A stretch of 64,000 bases of DNA from Kibdelosporangium persicum (lineage in GTDB: Bacteria > Actinomycetota > Actinomycetes > Mycobacteriales > Pseudonocardiaceae): the NCBI RefSeq assembly GCF_013280595.1, contig NZ_JAAATY010000001.1, positions 913,629-977,628 on the forward strand, read 5' to 3'. Positions 42,623 through 52,532 of the stretch are shown in pieces (within the stretch, counting starts at the first letter, position 1; every line of letters begins with the position of its first letter). The position numbers were made by a program, and so were the translations under genes. Under the pieces are notes generated by a model. It worked only from the letters and a program-made list of their open reading frames with translations, did no database searches and was not told the origin of the DNA.

Positions 42623-44326
42623 GCCCTGCCCATGTGACTTGGCGTGCCACAGCCGCGCATAAGCCCCATCGGCGGCGATCAGCGACTCGTGCGTGCCGGT
42701 TTCGACCACGCGACCGGAGTCGACGACCACGATCTGGTCGGCATCGACGACGTTGTTCAGCCGGTGGGCCACGAGAACCACCGTGCTGTACTGGGCCAAC
42801 TGGCGGATGGAACGCCGCAGATAAAGCTCGTTCTCGGGGTCGAGTGCGGCGGTCACCTCGTCCAGCAGCACGATCGGTGCCTGTTTGAGCAGAGCCCGTG
42901 CGATGGCGACGCGCTGCCGCTCGCCACCGGAGACGGACACTCCGCCTTCGCCGACCCGGGTCTGCCAGCCGTGCGGGAGGCGCGCGACGATCTCGTCCAC
43001 GCCTGCGAGGCGCGCCGCTTCGGCCAGTTCCGCGTCCGTGGCCTCGGGACGTCCGAGGCGGATGTTGGCCGCGAGGGTGTCGTCGAACAGGTAGACGTCC
43101 TGGGAGACCAACGCGAGCTGGCGAGTCAGGTCCTCGGTACGCAGATCGCGCACGTCGACGCCGCCGACCCGGACAACACCCTCCTGAACGTCCCAGAACC
43201 GGCTGATCAGCCGGATGACGGTCGTCTTGCCGGACCCCGACGGCCCGACCAGCGCGGTGACCGAGCCGGGCGGCACGGTGAGCGAGAAGGACCGCAGGAC
43301 TGGCGTTTCCGGCGAGTAGCCGAAGCTGACGCGGTCGAGGTCGATCTGTCCCGGCCGGGTCAACGGCGCGGACGCGGACGGTTCCGGCATCCCGGGTGTC
43401 CGGAGCACATCGGTGAGCCGGCGGAGATCATTCCCGGCGATCCGGATCGCACCCGCGTACTCGCTGACGTCGGCGAGCGGCCCGGCGAAACGGAACGCGA
43501 GCGCGGTCAGCGCGACAGCGGCGGCGGGCGTGACGGCTCCGTCGAGCGCGAGCCACACGCAGACCAACATGAGCACGGTCACCGCGAGCTGCACGGCGAG
43601 ACCGCTCACGCTCAGGCCGACCACACCGTGGCCGAGGGTGCGGCGGCGGATTCGCTGCTGCTCCGAGATGGCGTCCTCCAGCGGCTGGTAGCCGTGGACG
43701 CCCCGGCCGAACGCACGCAACACCCGCTGGTTACGGCCGAACTCGATGACGCGGGTGCCTGCCTCGACATCGGCGGCGTGGTTACGTGCCTCGCCACGGG
43801 CGAGGGTCCATGCAGCGAAGCGGAACGCCAACGCGAGCACCGGAATGGACACCGCGGTCGCGAGTCCCAGGCGCCAGTCGTAGAAGAACAGGGCGATGGT
43901 CACAGTGGTGGGCGCCGCGACGCTGATCACCAACGGCGACAACAGGTGCGCGAAGATTCCTGTGATCATCACGGTGCCGTCCGTGGCCACGCGTGTCAGC
44001 CGTCCGGTGCGGTCGGAATCGAACCAGCCGAGCGGAAGGCTCACCAAATGGTCGCCGAGACGCTGGTGCAACGACGACATCGTCTTCAGCGCCGCGGCCG
44101 AGCCCCGCATGGTTTGCACGTACCGCACGACGCATGCCGCCAGGGTCACGATCGCCAAGGCCGGCAGATGCCTGCCGATGGCGTCCCGTTCGCCGGACGC
44201 GAGATCCTCGACCACGGGCACGAGCAAGGCCGCGGCGATACCGCTGAGCACGCCGTATCCGGCAGTCCAAGCCAGGTAACGGTTCAGGATGCGCGGGCCG
44301 AGCAGCAGCCGCAGATCGGTGATCAC
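42602..44326 (-). CDS. ABC half-transporter (IrtB/YbtQ-like), second of a pair
   Basis: 574 residues from a GTG that overlaps the stop codon of the upstream ABC gene (GTGA). The membrane domain occupies about 1-300. The ATPase has G-P-S-G-S-G-K-T-T, S-Q-D-V-Y-L-F, V-S-G-G-E-R-Q-R, V-L-L-D-E-V-T-A and A-H-R-L. With the preceding gene it should form a heterodimer. AraC-ABC-ABC sets of this type often serve siderophore traffic (YbtA-YbtP-YbtQ, IrtAB). The last six residues, W-R-L-G-G-R, are encoded by the terminal unit of the 31-32-bp array, so the C-terminus may have been rewritten by the repeat. Confidence 0.9.
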   Translation of the reverse strand: MITDLRLLLGPRILNRYLAWTAGYGVLSGIAAALLVPVVEDLASGERDAIGRHLPALAIVTLAACVVRYVQTMRGSAAALKTMSSLHQRLGDHLVSLPLGWFDSDRTGRLTRVATDGTVMITGIFAHLLSPLVISVAAPTTVTIALFFYDWRLGLATAVSIPVLALAFRFAAWTLARGEARNHAADVEAGTRVIEFGRNQRVLRAFGRGVHGYQPLEDAISEQQRIRRRTLGHGVVGLSVSGLAVQLAVTVLMLVCVWLALDGAVTPAAAVALTALAFRFAGPLADVSEYAGAIRIAGNDLRRLTDVLRTPGMPEPSASAPLTRPGQIDLDRVSFGYSPETPVLRSFSLTVPPGSVTALVGPSGSGKTTVIRLISRFWDVQEGVVRVGGVDVRDLRTEDLTRQLALVSQDVYLFDDTLAANIRLGRPEATDAELAEAARLAGVDEIVARLPHGWQTRVGEGGVSVSGGERQRVAIARALLKQAPIVLLDEVTAALDPENELYLRRSIRQLAQYSTVVLVAHRLNNVVDADQIVVVDSGRVVETGTHESLIAADGAYARLWHAKSHGQGWRLGGR

Positions 44327-46083
44327 GCTGGAACCTCCTCGTGCGCTGTCCACATGCGCGCGTACTGTCCTTGCGCGGCAAGCAGTTCGGTGTGTGTGCC
44401 GGTTTCGACGACCTGTCCGCGGTCGAGTACGACGATCTGGTCGGCGGGGGTGATGGTGGACAGCCGGTGCGCGATCACGAGCACCGTCCGGCCTTCCGCC
44501 AGGCGCGAGAGCGCGTCCTGGATCGCGGCCTCCGACTCCGGGTCGGCGAAGGCGGTGGCCTCGTCGAGGACGAGCACGGGCGTGTCGGCCAGCAGCGCCC
44601 GGGCGATGCTGACCCGCTGTGCCTCGCCGCCGGAGAGCTGAACGTCCTGTCCGGCAACAGAGTCATAACCACGCGGCAGTGCGGTGATCCGGTCGTGGAT
44701 CTGTGCCGCACGACAGGCAGCCCGGATCTCCGCGTCTGTCGCTTGTGGACGGCCGAGTGCGACGTTGTCCCGGATCGAGCCGCCCAGCAGTCGCACGTCC
44801 TGCAGCACGAACCCGACGTGGCGGTAGAGCTCTGCCGGGTCGATGTGCCGGACGTCCACACCGCCGATCCGGATCGCGCCACCGGTCACGTCGTGGAACC
44901 GGAGTAACAGCGTGGCCAGCGTCGACTTCCCGGAGCCGGACGGCCCCACCAGCGCCGTGACCGACCCGGGCTCGCAGGTGAAAGTGACCCCGTGCAGGAC
45001 ATCGTGATCGTCGTAGGCGAACTGAACGTCGTCATACTCGACCCGTCGGCCTGCCGGACGCTGTGGTGACGCGGGCGCGGGCAGCGGCGCGACATCCAGC
45101 AACTGCTGGATACGCAGCGCGGCGGCCGCGGCGGCACGTTGGTTCAACGCGCCGAAGCCGAGCGGCTCGATCGCGACCGGGACAACGCACGCCAGCAGCA
45201 CACAGCCCAGCGCCTCACCGGGACTGACCCAGCCCTGGCCGACGAACCACACCCCGCCGACGATCGTGACCAGGCCGACCACAGGCGCGGAAACAGCCAG
45301 TCCCGCCAGCGCTTCGACGCGGTTCATCGGCTGCACCCAGGCGGCGAAGAAGTCCGTGTACTCGGCGGCGGCCTGCCGGTAGGCGGCGTGTGCCTTACGG
45401 GCCCGGCCGAACGCCTTCACGACAGCGATGCCCGAAATGAACTCGACCACGGCACTGCTCAGCCGCGCGTTGCTCTCGTCGAGCTTGCGCATGACCTCAC
45501 TGGAACCGCGCTCCATCCACACATACGCGGCCACATACAACGGGATCGTCGCCACCGCGAGCAAGGCGAGACGCCAGTCGAGCACCACGAGATAGGCCAG
45601 CGCGCCCAGCGGCGTCACGGCCGCTGCGGTCATCTCGACCGCGTGATGGGCAACCAGTTGGTGCAGGGCGTCCACGTCACCCATCGCGGTCTTGCGCAGC
45701 CGTCCGGAGGAGTTCCGGGCGAACCAGCCGAGCGGGACCCGGCCGAGGTGGGCGATCATCCGGCGGCGCAGGATCGCCTGCAACCGGACATCCGCCACGT
45801 GCGTGATCGTCAACGCCGCGCTCAGGAAAACGCCGCGCAGCACCAGTCCGAGGACTATCAGGACCGCCACCACGGCCGCCCGATCCCGGTCGATCGACGG
45901 CGCCAGCAACGTATCCGCCAGCTCGACCAGCCCCACGAACGGCGCCAGCCCGGCCAACGCCCCCACGGCGCTGAGCACACACGCCAGCCGGATCCGGCCG
46001 ATGACGGGACGACGCACTTGTGCAAGCGCTCGTTTGCTCTCGTCTGGGTCATGAACCATGGGCACGACCCTGACGCGGCTCAC
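44323..46083 (-). CDS. ABC half-transporter (IrtA/YbtP-like), first of a pair
   Basis: 586 residues from a GTG at 46083 that overlaps the stop codon of the AraC gene (GTGA). It has a type 1 ABC membrane domain (about 25-310), then an ATPase with G-P-S-G-S-G-K-S-T, L-Q-D-V-R-L-L, L-S-G-G-E-A-Q-R, L-V-L-D-E-A-T-A and A-H-R-L-S-T. It is predicted to pair with the next ABC protein. Both ATPase sites look complete. The substrate is inferred, not shown: siderophore uptake or export is the commonest role of this gene order, but drug or peptide export is possible. Confidence 0.9.
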   Translation of the reverse strand: MSRVRVVPMVHDPDESKRALAQVRRPVIGRIRLACVLSAVGALAGLAPFVGLVELADTLLAPSIDRDRAAVVAVLIVLGLVLRGVFLSAALTITHVADVRLQAILRRRMIAHLGRVPLGWFARNSSGRLRKTAMGDVDALHQLVAHHAVEMTAAAVTPLGALAYLVVLDWRLALLAVATIPLYVAAYVWMERGSSEVMRKLDESNARLSSAVVEFISGIAVVKAFGRARKAHAAYRQAAAEYTDFFAAWVQPMNRVEALAGLAVSAPVVGLVTIVGGVWFVGQGWVSPGEALGCVLLACVVPVAIEPLGFGALNQRAAAAAALRIQQLLDVAPLPAPASPQRPAGRRVEYDDVQFAYDDHDVLHGVTFTCEPGSVTALVGPSGSGKSTLATLLLRFHDVTGGAIRIGGVDVRHIDPAELYRHVGFVLQDVRLLGGSIRDNVALGRPQATDAEIRAACRAAQIHDRITALPRGYDSVAGQDVQLSGGEAQRVSIARALLADTPVLVLDEATAFADPESEAAIQDALSRLAEGRTVLVIAHRLSTITPADQIVVLDRGQVVETGTHTELLAAQGQYARMWTAHEEVPA

Positions 46084-46910
46084 CCGACGGCGTCTTGAAC
46101 GATTGTTCCCGGGACGGTCCCGGCCTCGTGCCAGTCGCGGTACAGCGAAGCAGGCGTGTATCCCGCCAGTTCCCGCATGTCACGAGTGAGGTGGGACTGG
46201 TCGGCGAACCCGTAGCGGACCGCGACGTCAGCGGGCGCCGTCCCAGCCATGATCGCCTCGATCGCCGGCGAAAGCCGCACGATCATCGCCGCCCGCTTGG
46301 GAGTCACGCCGATCTGCGCGGTGAACCGCGACCACAGGCGCTTGCGGCTCCACCCCGTCTCGGCGGCGAGGTCACCGATGCGGCGCCGCCCGCCGCTGGC
46401 CGTGAGCTCCCGCCAGACGAACGCCACCTCCGGGTCGACGGAACGGTTCGAGTGCAGCTTCTCGGCGAGAGCCGCACGCAGTTCGCGGAACCGCTCGTCC
46501 CATCGCTCGGTGCCGGCGAGCGCGGCTCGGAGCTGACGGGCCTTGACGCCCCACAGGTCCTCGAAGCCGACGACTGTCCCGGCCAGCTCGGCGACCGCCC
46601 CGTCGAGGACCGCGTGCGCGGTGAGCGGCGAGAGATGGATGTCCACACAGGTCAGGTCCCGGCCGAGCGCCCGCGCCGAGCTGACTCCCACGCCGCTGGC
46701 GATGCCGGCCACCACCGGACGCGTCCGGTCGATCCGCAGCTCGCCGTCGAGGACGAGCACGATCGTCACCCCCGGCTGGGGCATGATCGGCATGTCCAGC
46801 CCACGCCCGGCCCGGTCGTGGTAGCCGATCAGTTCCACGCCGTCGTACGCGGGCCGGTCGGCCGTCCGGACGACCTCCCAGCCTCCGGCCTGCTCGGCCC
46901 GCAGAACCAT
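46080..46910 (-). CDS. AraC family transcriptional regulator
   Basis: 276 residues. The N-terminal 150 residues are an AraC effector-type domain; the C-terminal domain (about 170-260) has two helix-turn-helix motifs (I-G-D-L-A-A-E-T-G-W-S-R-K-R-L-W-S-R-F and A-D-V-A-V-R-Y-G-F-A-D-Q-S-H-L-T-R). It overlaps the first ABC gene by 4 bp and so is in the same operon; it probably controls that operon. Iron or siderophore would be the expected effector if the transporters handle siderophores. Confidence 0.9.
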   Translation of the reverse strand: MVLRAEQAGGWEVVRTADRPAYDGVELIGYHDRAGRGLDMPIMPQPGVTIVLVLDGELRIDRTRPVVAGIASGVGVSSARALGRDLTCVDIHLSPLTAHAVLDGAVAELAGTVVGFEDLWGVKARQLRAALAGTERWDERFRELRAALAEKLHSNRSVDPEVAFVWRELTASGGRRRIGDLAAETGWSRKRLWSRFTAQIGVTPKRAAMIVRLSPAIEAIMAGTAPADVAVRYGFADQSHLTRDMRELAGYTPASLYRDWHEAGTVPGTIVQDAVG

Positions 46911-47013
46911 GGTCCGAAAGTAGCCCAGGATCGAGGGCCTGTCGAACGATCGGACCAGGTGCGGGAAGATAGGCTGCCACGCCCGAACCCGACCTGGTAC
47001 TGCGCAGGAGACG

Positions 47014-48048
47014 ATGACCCGCTACGCACTTCTTGTCCTTCCTGCGATGAACCGGGTCTACGCGGAGGCGTCGATCGGGCTGACCATCGCCGAACTCGGC
47101 GTGTTCGACCAGGCCGTCCTCGGTGGACGGCTGTCGGAGATCACCGAGACCCGCATCGGCGGCGTGCCGTACATCGTGTTCGAGGCCGACGAGCTCAGCC
47201 GGCAGGACGCCGCCTACCTGGCGAACATGTCGACCATCTACGCGCTGTTCCGGCAGGAGGGACGCTTCCTCGACCCCGTCGAGCTGCGTTCGCTCGACAA
47301 GTTCAACGACGACCTGATCACCATCCAGAAGTACCAGGGCAAGACCAACGAGCACTTCACCAAGCTGTTGCTGAACGTCACCCTGCTGGCGTCGGCACGG
47401 GCGCGGGAGATGCTCGAACACCGGTTCCGGGTGCTCGACCCGTTGTGCGGCCGGGGAACCACGCTCAACCAGGCGTTGATGTACGGCTACGACGCGGCCG
47501 GGCTGGACATCGACCAGAAGGACTTCGAGGCGTACGCCACCTTCATCCAGACCTGGCTGAAACGCAAACGCCTCAAGCACGACGCGGAAGTCACGCGCAT
47601 CCGCAGGGAACACAAGAACATCGGCCGCAGGCTGCACGCGTCGATCGGCGTCACCAAGGAAAGCTACAAAGCGGGTGACGCGCTCGAACTCACGTACGTC
47701 AACGGCGACACGGCGAAAGCGGCCGAGTTCTACAGGGCCGGCAGTTTCGACCTGGTTGTCGCGGACGCGCCGTACGGCGTGCAGCACGGCAGCCGGACCC
47801 AGCAGCAAGGCCTGCACCGCAGTCCACTCGAACTGGTCAAGGCGGCCGCGCCCGGATGGGCGAAACTGCTCAAACCCGGTGGGGCACTGGGGATTTCGTG
47901 GAACACGAACGTGGCGCGCCGGGAGGACGTCGCCGACGTGCTCGCGGACGCCGGGCTCGAACCGGTGGAAAGCGGGCCGTACCTGGACTTCCAGCACCGG
48001 GTCGACCAGGCGATCGTGCGCGACATCGTCGTCGCCCGCCGTCCATAG
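47014..48048 (+). CDS. TRM11-like SAM-dependent RNA methyltransferase
   Basis: 344 residues from the ATG at 47014 (AGGAGA upstream; TAGGCT at 46971-46976 as a candidate -10). SAM-binding motif I D-P-L-C-G-R-G-T-T-L (about 148-157) is preceded by K-x-x-N-E-H-F-T-K-L-L-L-N. The catalytic motif is A-D-A-P-Y-G near 250 in place of D-P-P-Y. This is the TRM11/RlmKL-type order (N-terminal RNA-binding-like region, then Rossmann fold). It probably methylates guanosine N2 in tRNA or rRNA. It converges on rbfA. Confidence 0.85.
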   Translation: MTRYALLVLPAMNRVYAEASIGLTIAELGVFDQAVLGGRLSEITETRIGGVPYIVFEADELSRQDAAYLANMSTIYALFRQEGRFLDPVELRSLDKFNDDLITIQKYQGKTNEHFTKLLLNVTLLASARAREMLEHRFRVLDPLCGRGTTLNQALMYGYDAAGLDIDQKDFEAYATFIQTWLKRKRLKHDAEVTRIRREHKNIGRRLHASIGVTKESYKAGDALELTYVNGDTAKAAEFYRAGSFDLVVADAPYGVQHGSRTQQQGLHRSPLELVKAAAPGWAKLLKPGGALGISWNTNVARREDVADVLADAGLEPVESGPYLDFQHRVDQAIVRDIVVARRP

Positions 48049-48054
48049 TGGAAA

Positions 48055-48076
48055 GGCAGGGCCGGGAAGCCCTGCC
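48055..48076. terminator. terminator hairpin between convergent genes
   Basis: Perfect 8-bp stem (48055-48062 with 48069-48076) and a 6-nt loop, 6 bp after the methyltransferase stop codon and 11 bp before the rbfA stop codon. It could end both transcripts. No T tract. Confidence 0.65.
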
Positions 48077-48087
48077 GCACACCATGA

Positions 48088-48537
48088 TCAGTCCTCGGGG
48101 TCCTGCTCGCGGGGCGCCTTGTACGGGTCCGCGTCGCCCGCGGGCTTGGCGCCGGTCGCGATCCTGGCGACCTCCTCGTCGGCCTCCTTGACCTTGGCGA
48201 GCAGGTCGTCGATCCGCCGGGCGTCCTCGGGGATCGTGTCGGCCACGAACGTCAGCGTCGGCGTGAACCGCACGCCGGTTCCCTGTCCGACAAGGGAACG
48301 GAGCACGCCCTTGGCACTGTCGAGCGCCGCGGCGGCGCCCTTGGTGTCCGGCTCGGCGTTGAGCGAGTCCCCGAAGACCGTGTAGTACACGGTCGCGTCC
48401 TGCAGGTCACCGGTCAGCTTGACGTCGGTGATGGTCACCAGCGTCAGCCGAGGGTCCTTGACCTCGTGCTCCAGCGCGGACGCCACGATTTGTTTGATCC
48501 GCTTCGCAAGTTTGCGGGCGCGGGCCGGATCGGCCAC
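48088..48537 (-). CDS. rbfA: ribosome-binding factor A
   Basis: 149 residues from a GTG at 48537 with GAGGAGGGGAG upstream. It has the RbfA KH-like fold: [13 protein letters not shown], then [18 protein letters not shown], Y-Y-T-V-F-G and [11 protein letters not shown]. The C-terminus is an acidic, P-rich extension. RbfA matures the 30S subunit at low temperature. It follows infB and the DUF503 gene. Confidence 0.95.
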   Translation of the reverse strand: MADPARARKLAKRIKQIVASALEHEVKDPRLTLVTITDVKLTGDLQDATVYYTVFGDSLNAEPDTKGAAAALDSAKGVLRSLVGQGTGVRFTPTLTFVADTIPEDARRIDDLLAKVKEADEEVARIATGAKPAGDADPYKAPREQDPED

Positions 48538-48565
48538 GGCGCTCCCCTCCTCATCATCACTAAAA

Positions 48566-48862
48566 CTAGTCGTCCTCGGGACCGACGAGCCGGTGCCGGG
48601 CGGACAGCAGCTGCAGCTCGGGGCGGCCGGCCACGAGCCGTTCGCACGAGTCGAGCAGCTCACGCACGTGCGCGGCGTCAGGCGCCACTGCCGCGACACC
48701 GATCAGCGCCCGGCGGTGCAGATCGAGGTGACCGGCTTCGGCCACACTCACCTCGAACCTGCGCCGCAGCTCGGCGATGACCGGCCGGACAGCCGACCGC
48801 TTCTGCTTGAGCGAGTGGACGTCACCGAGCAGGATGTCCAGCTCGAGTGCACCGACGTACAA
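48566..48862 (-). CDS. DUF503 (YlxP-like) family protein
   Basis: 98 residues. The start is a TTG at 48862; an in-frame TGA lies just upstream, so no longer start is possible. Family pattern: [20 protein letters not shown], then F-E-V-S-V-A-E and a central G-V-A-A-V. YlxP/DUF503 proteins are small dimers encoded between infB and rbfA and are thought to help ribosome maturation. It lies in the same operon as rbfA (28-bp gap). Confidence 0.9.
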   Translation of the reverse strand: MYVGALELDILLGDVHSLKQKRSAVRPVIAELRRRFEVSVAEAGHLDLHRRALIGVAAVAPDAAHVRELLDSCERLVAGRPELQLLSARHRLVGPEDD

Positions 48863-48893
48863 CGGGCATCACCGTGTGGGTAGTCGCCGGAAC

Positions 48894-48927
48894 CCGGGTG
48901 GGGCTTGGCGGACCAAGCCCCACCCGG
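48894..48927. terminator. strong hairpin downstream of infB
   Basis: Perfect 15-bp stem (48894-48908 with 48913-48927) and a 4-nt loop, 7 bp after the infB stop codon on the minus strand and 31 bp before the DUF503 start. There is no T tract on either strand. It could attenuate transcription between infB and DUF503-rbfA or be an RNA-processing site. Confidence 0.7.
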
Positions 48928-48934
48928 ATGGACA

Positions 48935-51900
48935 TCAAGCGCGCGGCTTCTCGCGCATCTCGTAGGTCTCGATCACGTCGTCGACCCGGAGATCGCTGTA
49001 CGAGCCGAGCGTCAGACCACATTCGTAGCCCTCGCGGACCTCGGTCACGTCGTCCTTGAACCGGCGCAGCGAGCTGACCGGCAGGCTCTCCTGGATCACC
49101 TTGCCGTCCCGGATCAACCGGGCCTTGGCGTTGCGCCGGATCTCGCCGGACATCACCAGGCAACCCGCGATCGTGCCGAACTTGGAGGACTTGAACACGT
49201 CGCGCACCTCCGCGCGGCCGAGCTCGACCTCCTCGAACTCCGGCTTGAGCATGCCCTTCAGCGCCTGCTCGATCTCGTCGATCGCCTGGTAGATCACCGA
49301 GTAGTAGCGGATGTCGATGCCCTCGCGGGTGGCCAGGTCGGCCACCTTCGACTCGGCCCGCACGTTGAAGCCGAGGATGATCGCGCCGGACGCGATCGCC
49401 AGGTCGACGTTCGCCTTGGTGATACCACCGACACCGCGGTCGATGACCCGCACCTGGACCTCGTCGCCGACCTCGATCTTCATCAGCGCGTCCTCGAGTG
49501 CCTCGACGGTACCCGAGTTGTCGCCCTTGATGATCAGGGTGAGCTCGCCGGTCTCCTTCAGCGCCGAGTCCAGGTCCTCCAGGGAGTACCGCTTGAACTT
49601 CGCCGCGTTCTGCGCGTTGCGGGTCCTGGCCTGACGGCGCTCGGCGATCTGCCTGGCCACCCGGTCCTCGTCCACGACGAGGAACGTGTCACCGGCACCC
49701 GGCACCGACGTGAAGCCGATGACCTGCACCGGACGGGACGGCGTCGCCACCGTGACGTCCTCGTTGTACTCGTCGACCATCCGGCGCACACGGCCGTACG
49801 CGTCACCGGCGACGATCGAGTCACCGACGCGCAGCGAACCGCGCTGCACCAGCACCGTGGCGACCGGGCCGCGGCCGCGGTCCAGGTGCGCCTCGATCGC
49901 GACACCCTGCGCTTCCATGGTCGGGTTGGCCCGCAGGTCCAGCGCCGCGTCGGCGGTCAGCAGGATCGCGTCCAGCAGGCCGTCGATGTTGATGCCCTGC
50001 TTGGCCGAGATGTCCACGAACATGGTGTCGCCGCCGTACTCCTCGGCGACCAGGCCGTACTCGGTGAGCTGCTGGCGGATCTTGGCGGGGTTCGCCCCCT
50101 CCTTGTCGATCTTGTTCACCGCGACCACGATCGGCACGTTGGCCGCCTGGGCGTGGTTGATCGCCTCCACCGTCTGCGGCATCACGCCGTCGTCGGCCGC
50201 GACCACGATCACCGCGATGTCCGTGGCCTGCGCACCACGGGCACGCATGGCGGTGAACGCCTCGTGACCCGGGGTGTCGATGAAGGTGATGAGCCGCTCG
50301 TTGCCTTCCAGCTCGGCCTTCACCTGGTACGCACCGATGTGCTGGGTGATACCGCCGGCCTCGCCCGCGATCACGTTCGCCTTCCGGATGGTGTCCAGAA
50401 GCCGCGTCTTACCGTGGTCGACGTGACCCATGACGGTCACGACCGGTGGCCGTGCCTCCAGCGCCTCTTCGCCGCCGGTGTCCTCGCCGTAGGTGATGTC
50501 GAAGGACTCGAGCAGCTCGCGGTCCTCCTCCTCCGGGCTGACGACCTGCACGGTGTAGTTCATCTCGGTACCGAGCAGCTCGAGCACGTCCTCGGAGACG
50601 GACTGCGTCGCGGTGACCATCTCACCGAGGTGGAACAGCACCTGCACCAGCGAGGCCGGGTTGGCGTTGATCTTCTCGGCGAAGTCGGTCAGCGAGGCAC
50701 CGCGCGGCAGCCGGATGGTCTCCCCGTTGCCCTTGGGCAACCGGACACCGCCGACGCTCGGCGCCTGCATGTTGTCCATGTACTCCTGGCGCTTCTGCCG
50801 CTTCGACTTGCGGCCACGGCGCGAGGGACCACCGGGACGGCCGAACGCGCCCGCGGCACCGCCGCGACCGCCGCCGCCACCGGGACGGCCACCGCCACCG
50901 CGGAAGCCACCACCGCCGGCCGGGGCACCGCCGCCGCCACCGGGGCCACCGCCACCGGGACGGAAGCCGCCACCGCCGCCACCGCCTCCGCCGCGGAAGC
51001 CACCGCCTCCGCCGCCACCGCCGCCGCCACGGAAGCCACCGCCTCCGCCGCCGCCACCGGGACGGCCACCGCCGCCACCAGGGCCGCCACGGCCACCGCC
51101 ACCACCACCGGGACCACCACGGCCACCGCCACCGGGACCACCGGCGGGCCGCTGCGGACGCGGCGGCATCATGCCCGGGTTCGGGCGCGGCGGCATGTTG
51201 CCTGGGCTCGGCCTGGGGCCCGACGGACGGTCACCGCGGTCACCGCGCGGCGCGCGGTCCTGCCGGTCGCCACCTGGGCGGGGGCCACGCTCGGGACGGT
51301 CGCCGTCGGGACGGCCACCACCCGGACGCGGAGCGGACGGACGAGGCGAGGGAGCGCCGCCGCCGACACCGAACGGGTTGTTGCCCGGCCGCGGCGCGCG
51401 CGGTCCAGGCTTGGGGGCCTGCGGACGCGGCGGAACCGTGGTGCCGCCACCGCCGCCGCCCTGCTGGGACTGCTGCTGCTTCGGCCCCGGGCGCGGACCC
51501 TGCCGCGAGGGCGCGTCCGTCCGCGCGGCAGCCGGCTTCTGCTGCTGGGGCTGTTGCTGGGTCGTCTGCGGCGCCTGCTGCTGGGGCGGCTTCGGACCGG
51601 GCCGCGGGCCGGGCTTGACGCCCGGACCGGCCGGCTTGGCCGGTGCCGCCTGGAAGGTCGCCGTGTTGCTAGCCGTGTTGTTCGCCGATGTGGCGCTCGC
51701 CGCCGCCGGAGCGGGCTGTGCCTGCTGGGCCGGCTTGGGCGTGGCGGGCTTGGCCGGTGCGGCCGGAGCCGCCGGGGCGGCGCTCGCCGCGGCCGGAGCC
51801 GCCTGCTGGGGCTTCTGGGGTGCCGGCTTCGGGGCCGGCGGACCGGGCCGCGGGCCCGGCTTGGCGCCACTGGGCTTGGCGCCCTTGGCGTCGCCCTGCT

Positions 51901-52057
51901 TCGGGTACGAATCCCGGAGCCTGCGCGCCACCGGCGCCTCCACGGTGGAGGACGCCGACTTCACGTACTCGCCGAGGTCGGCGAGTTTCGTGAGTACTTC
52001 CTTGCTCGTGACACCGAGCTCTTTCGCGAGCTCGTGCACGCGGGCCTTGCCTGCCAC
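48935..52057 (-). CDS. infB: translation initiation factor IF-2
   Basis: 1040 residues from a GTG at 52057 with GAGGAG upstream. The IF2_N domain is at 1-52 ([11 protein letters not shown]). A disordered linker follows: P/A/K-rich to about residue 290, then about 110 residues dominated by G and R (R-G-G and F-R-G-G-G-G repeats). The GTPase domain has G-H-V-D-H-G-K-T at about 543-550, D-T-P-G-H-E and N-K-I-D. The C-terminal beta-barrel and initiator-tRNA domains complete it. IF-2 loads fMet-tRNA on the 30S subunit. The long RGG/Gly-rich linker is typical of high-GC actinobacteria but unusually glycine-rich here. Confidence 0.98.
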   Translation of the reverse strand: MAGKARVHELAKELGVTSKEVLTKLADLGEYVKSASSTVEAPVARRLRDSYPKQGDAKGAKPSGAKPGPRPGPPAPKPAPQKPQQAAPAAASAAPAAPAAPAKPATPKPAQQAQPAPAAASATSANNTASNTATFQAAPAKPAGPGVKPGPRPGPKPPQQQAPQTTQQQPQQQKPAAARTDAPSRQGPRPGPKQQQSQQGGGGGGTTVPPRPQAPKPGPRAPRPGNNPFGVGGGAPSPRPSAPRPGGGRPDGDRPERGPRPGGDRQDRAPRGDRGDRPSGPRPSPGNMPPRPNPGMMPPRPQRPAGGPGGGGRGGPGGGGGGRGGPGGGGGRPGGGGGGGGFRGGGGGGGGGGFRGGGGGGGGGFRPGGGGPGGGGGAPAGGGGFRGGGGRPGGGGGRGGAAGAFGRPGGPSRRGRKSKRQKRQEYMDNMQAPSVGGVRLPKGNGETIRLPRGASLTDFAEKINANPASLVQVLFHLGEMVTATQSVSEDVLELLGTEMNYTVQVVSPEEEDRELLESFDITYGEDTGGEEALEARPPVVTVMGHVDHGKTRLLDTIRKANVIAGEAGGITQHIGAYQVKAELEGNERLITFIDTPGHEAFTAMRARGAQATDIAVIVVAADDGVMPQTVEAINHAQAANVPIVVAVNKIDKEGANPAKIRQQLTEYGLVAEEYGGDTMFVDISAKQGINIDGLLDAILLTADAALDLRANPTMEAQGVAIEAHLDRGRGPVATVLVQRGSLRVGDSIVAGDAYGRVRRMVDEYNEDVTVATPSRPVQVIGFTSVPGAGDTFLVVDEDRVARQIAERRQARTRNAQNAAKFKRYSLEDLDSALKETGELTLIIKGDNSGTVEALEDALMKIEVGDEVQVRVIDRGVGGITKANVDLAIASGAIILGFNVRAESKVADLATREGIDIRYYSVIYQAIDEIEQALKGMLKPEFEEVELGRAEVRDVFKSSKFGTIAGCLVMSGEIRRNAKARLIRDGKVIQESLPVSSLRRFKDDVTEVREGYECGLTLGSYSDLRVDDVIETYEMREKPRA

Positions 52058-52145
52058 TGCTCTCCTCACTGGGGAGGCCGGCGGCAATTACCCGCTCGAC
52101 CTCGTCCTACCGTCGCACGTTCATGGTGTCGGCTTCACGGCTGAC

Positions 52146-52514
52146 TCATGACGGGTCGACCTGCTTCCTGTGTCCGGCTAGACCAGATCCCTGGTCGTCT
52201 GTCGGTCGGGCCTCCGGCCCGATCTGGGCTCGCACCTCGGTGGTGTCGAGCGGTCCCTGGACGCGCAGCGCCCTGGGGAACGCCTTCTTCCGCTCAGCGG
52301 AGTCCAGGCACGCCGGTGCGGGGTGCAGCCAAGCGCCCCTCCCAGCGTGCCGCCGCCGCGGATCGGGAAGCAGCTTCCCGCCCTCGGCGACCACGCGCAG
52401 TAATTCCTCGGCCAGCGCCCTGGTCCGGCAGCCCACACACGTGCGAACGGGGCCGAGCCCTTCCGGGGGACCCTCTCGACGTGCGGGAACCGGCCCTCGA
52501 CGACGACCTGCCAA
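52146..52514 (-). CDS. YlxR family RNA-binding protein
   Basis: 122 residues from a TTG at 52514 (no ATG or GTG upstream fits). The core is R-T-C-V-G-C-R-T-R-A, L-L-R-V-V, and G-R-G-A-W-L-H-P-A-P-A-C-L, then a K-K-A-F-P-R-A-L-R. The start and the final 40 residues are low-complexity extensions. YlxR proteins lie between nusA and infB and bind RNA; in Gram-positive bacteria they affect transcription and RNase P. It is 18 bp after nusA. Confidence 0.88.
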   Translation of the reverse strand: MAGRRRGPVPARREGPPEGLGPVRTCVGCRTRALAEELLRVVAEGGKLLPDPRRRHAGRGAWLHPAPACLDSAERKKAFPRALRVQGPLDTTEVRAQIGPEARPTDDQGSGLAGHRKQVDPS

Positions 52515-52532
52515 GATTCTACCTACTACCGC

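Noticed and set aside
42279..42650. Minus-strand frame through the duplicated element and 31-32-bp array
   Set aside because: Crosses two non-coding repeats and the end of the ABC gene; no family and no start signal.
48905..52144. Open frame of over 1000 codons on the plus strand opposite infB
   Set aside because: Shadow of the strong codon-position GC bias of infB. The product is rich in R, H and V with no domain, and infB itself is certain.
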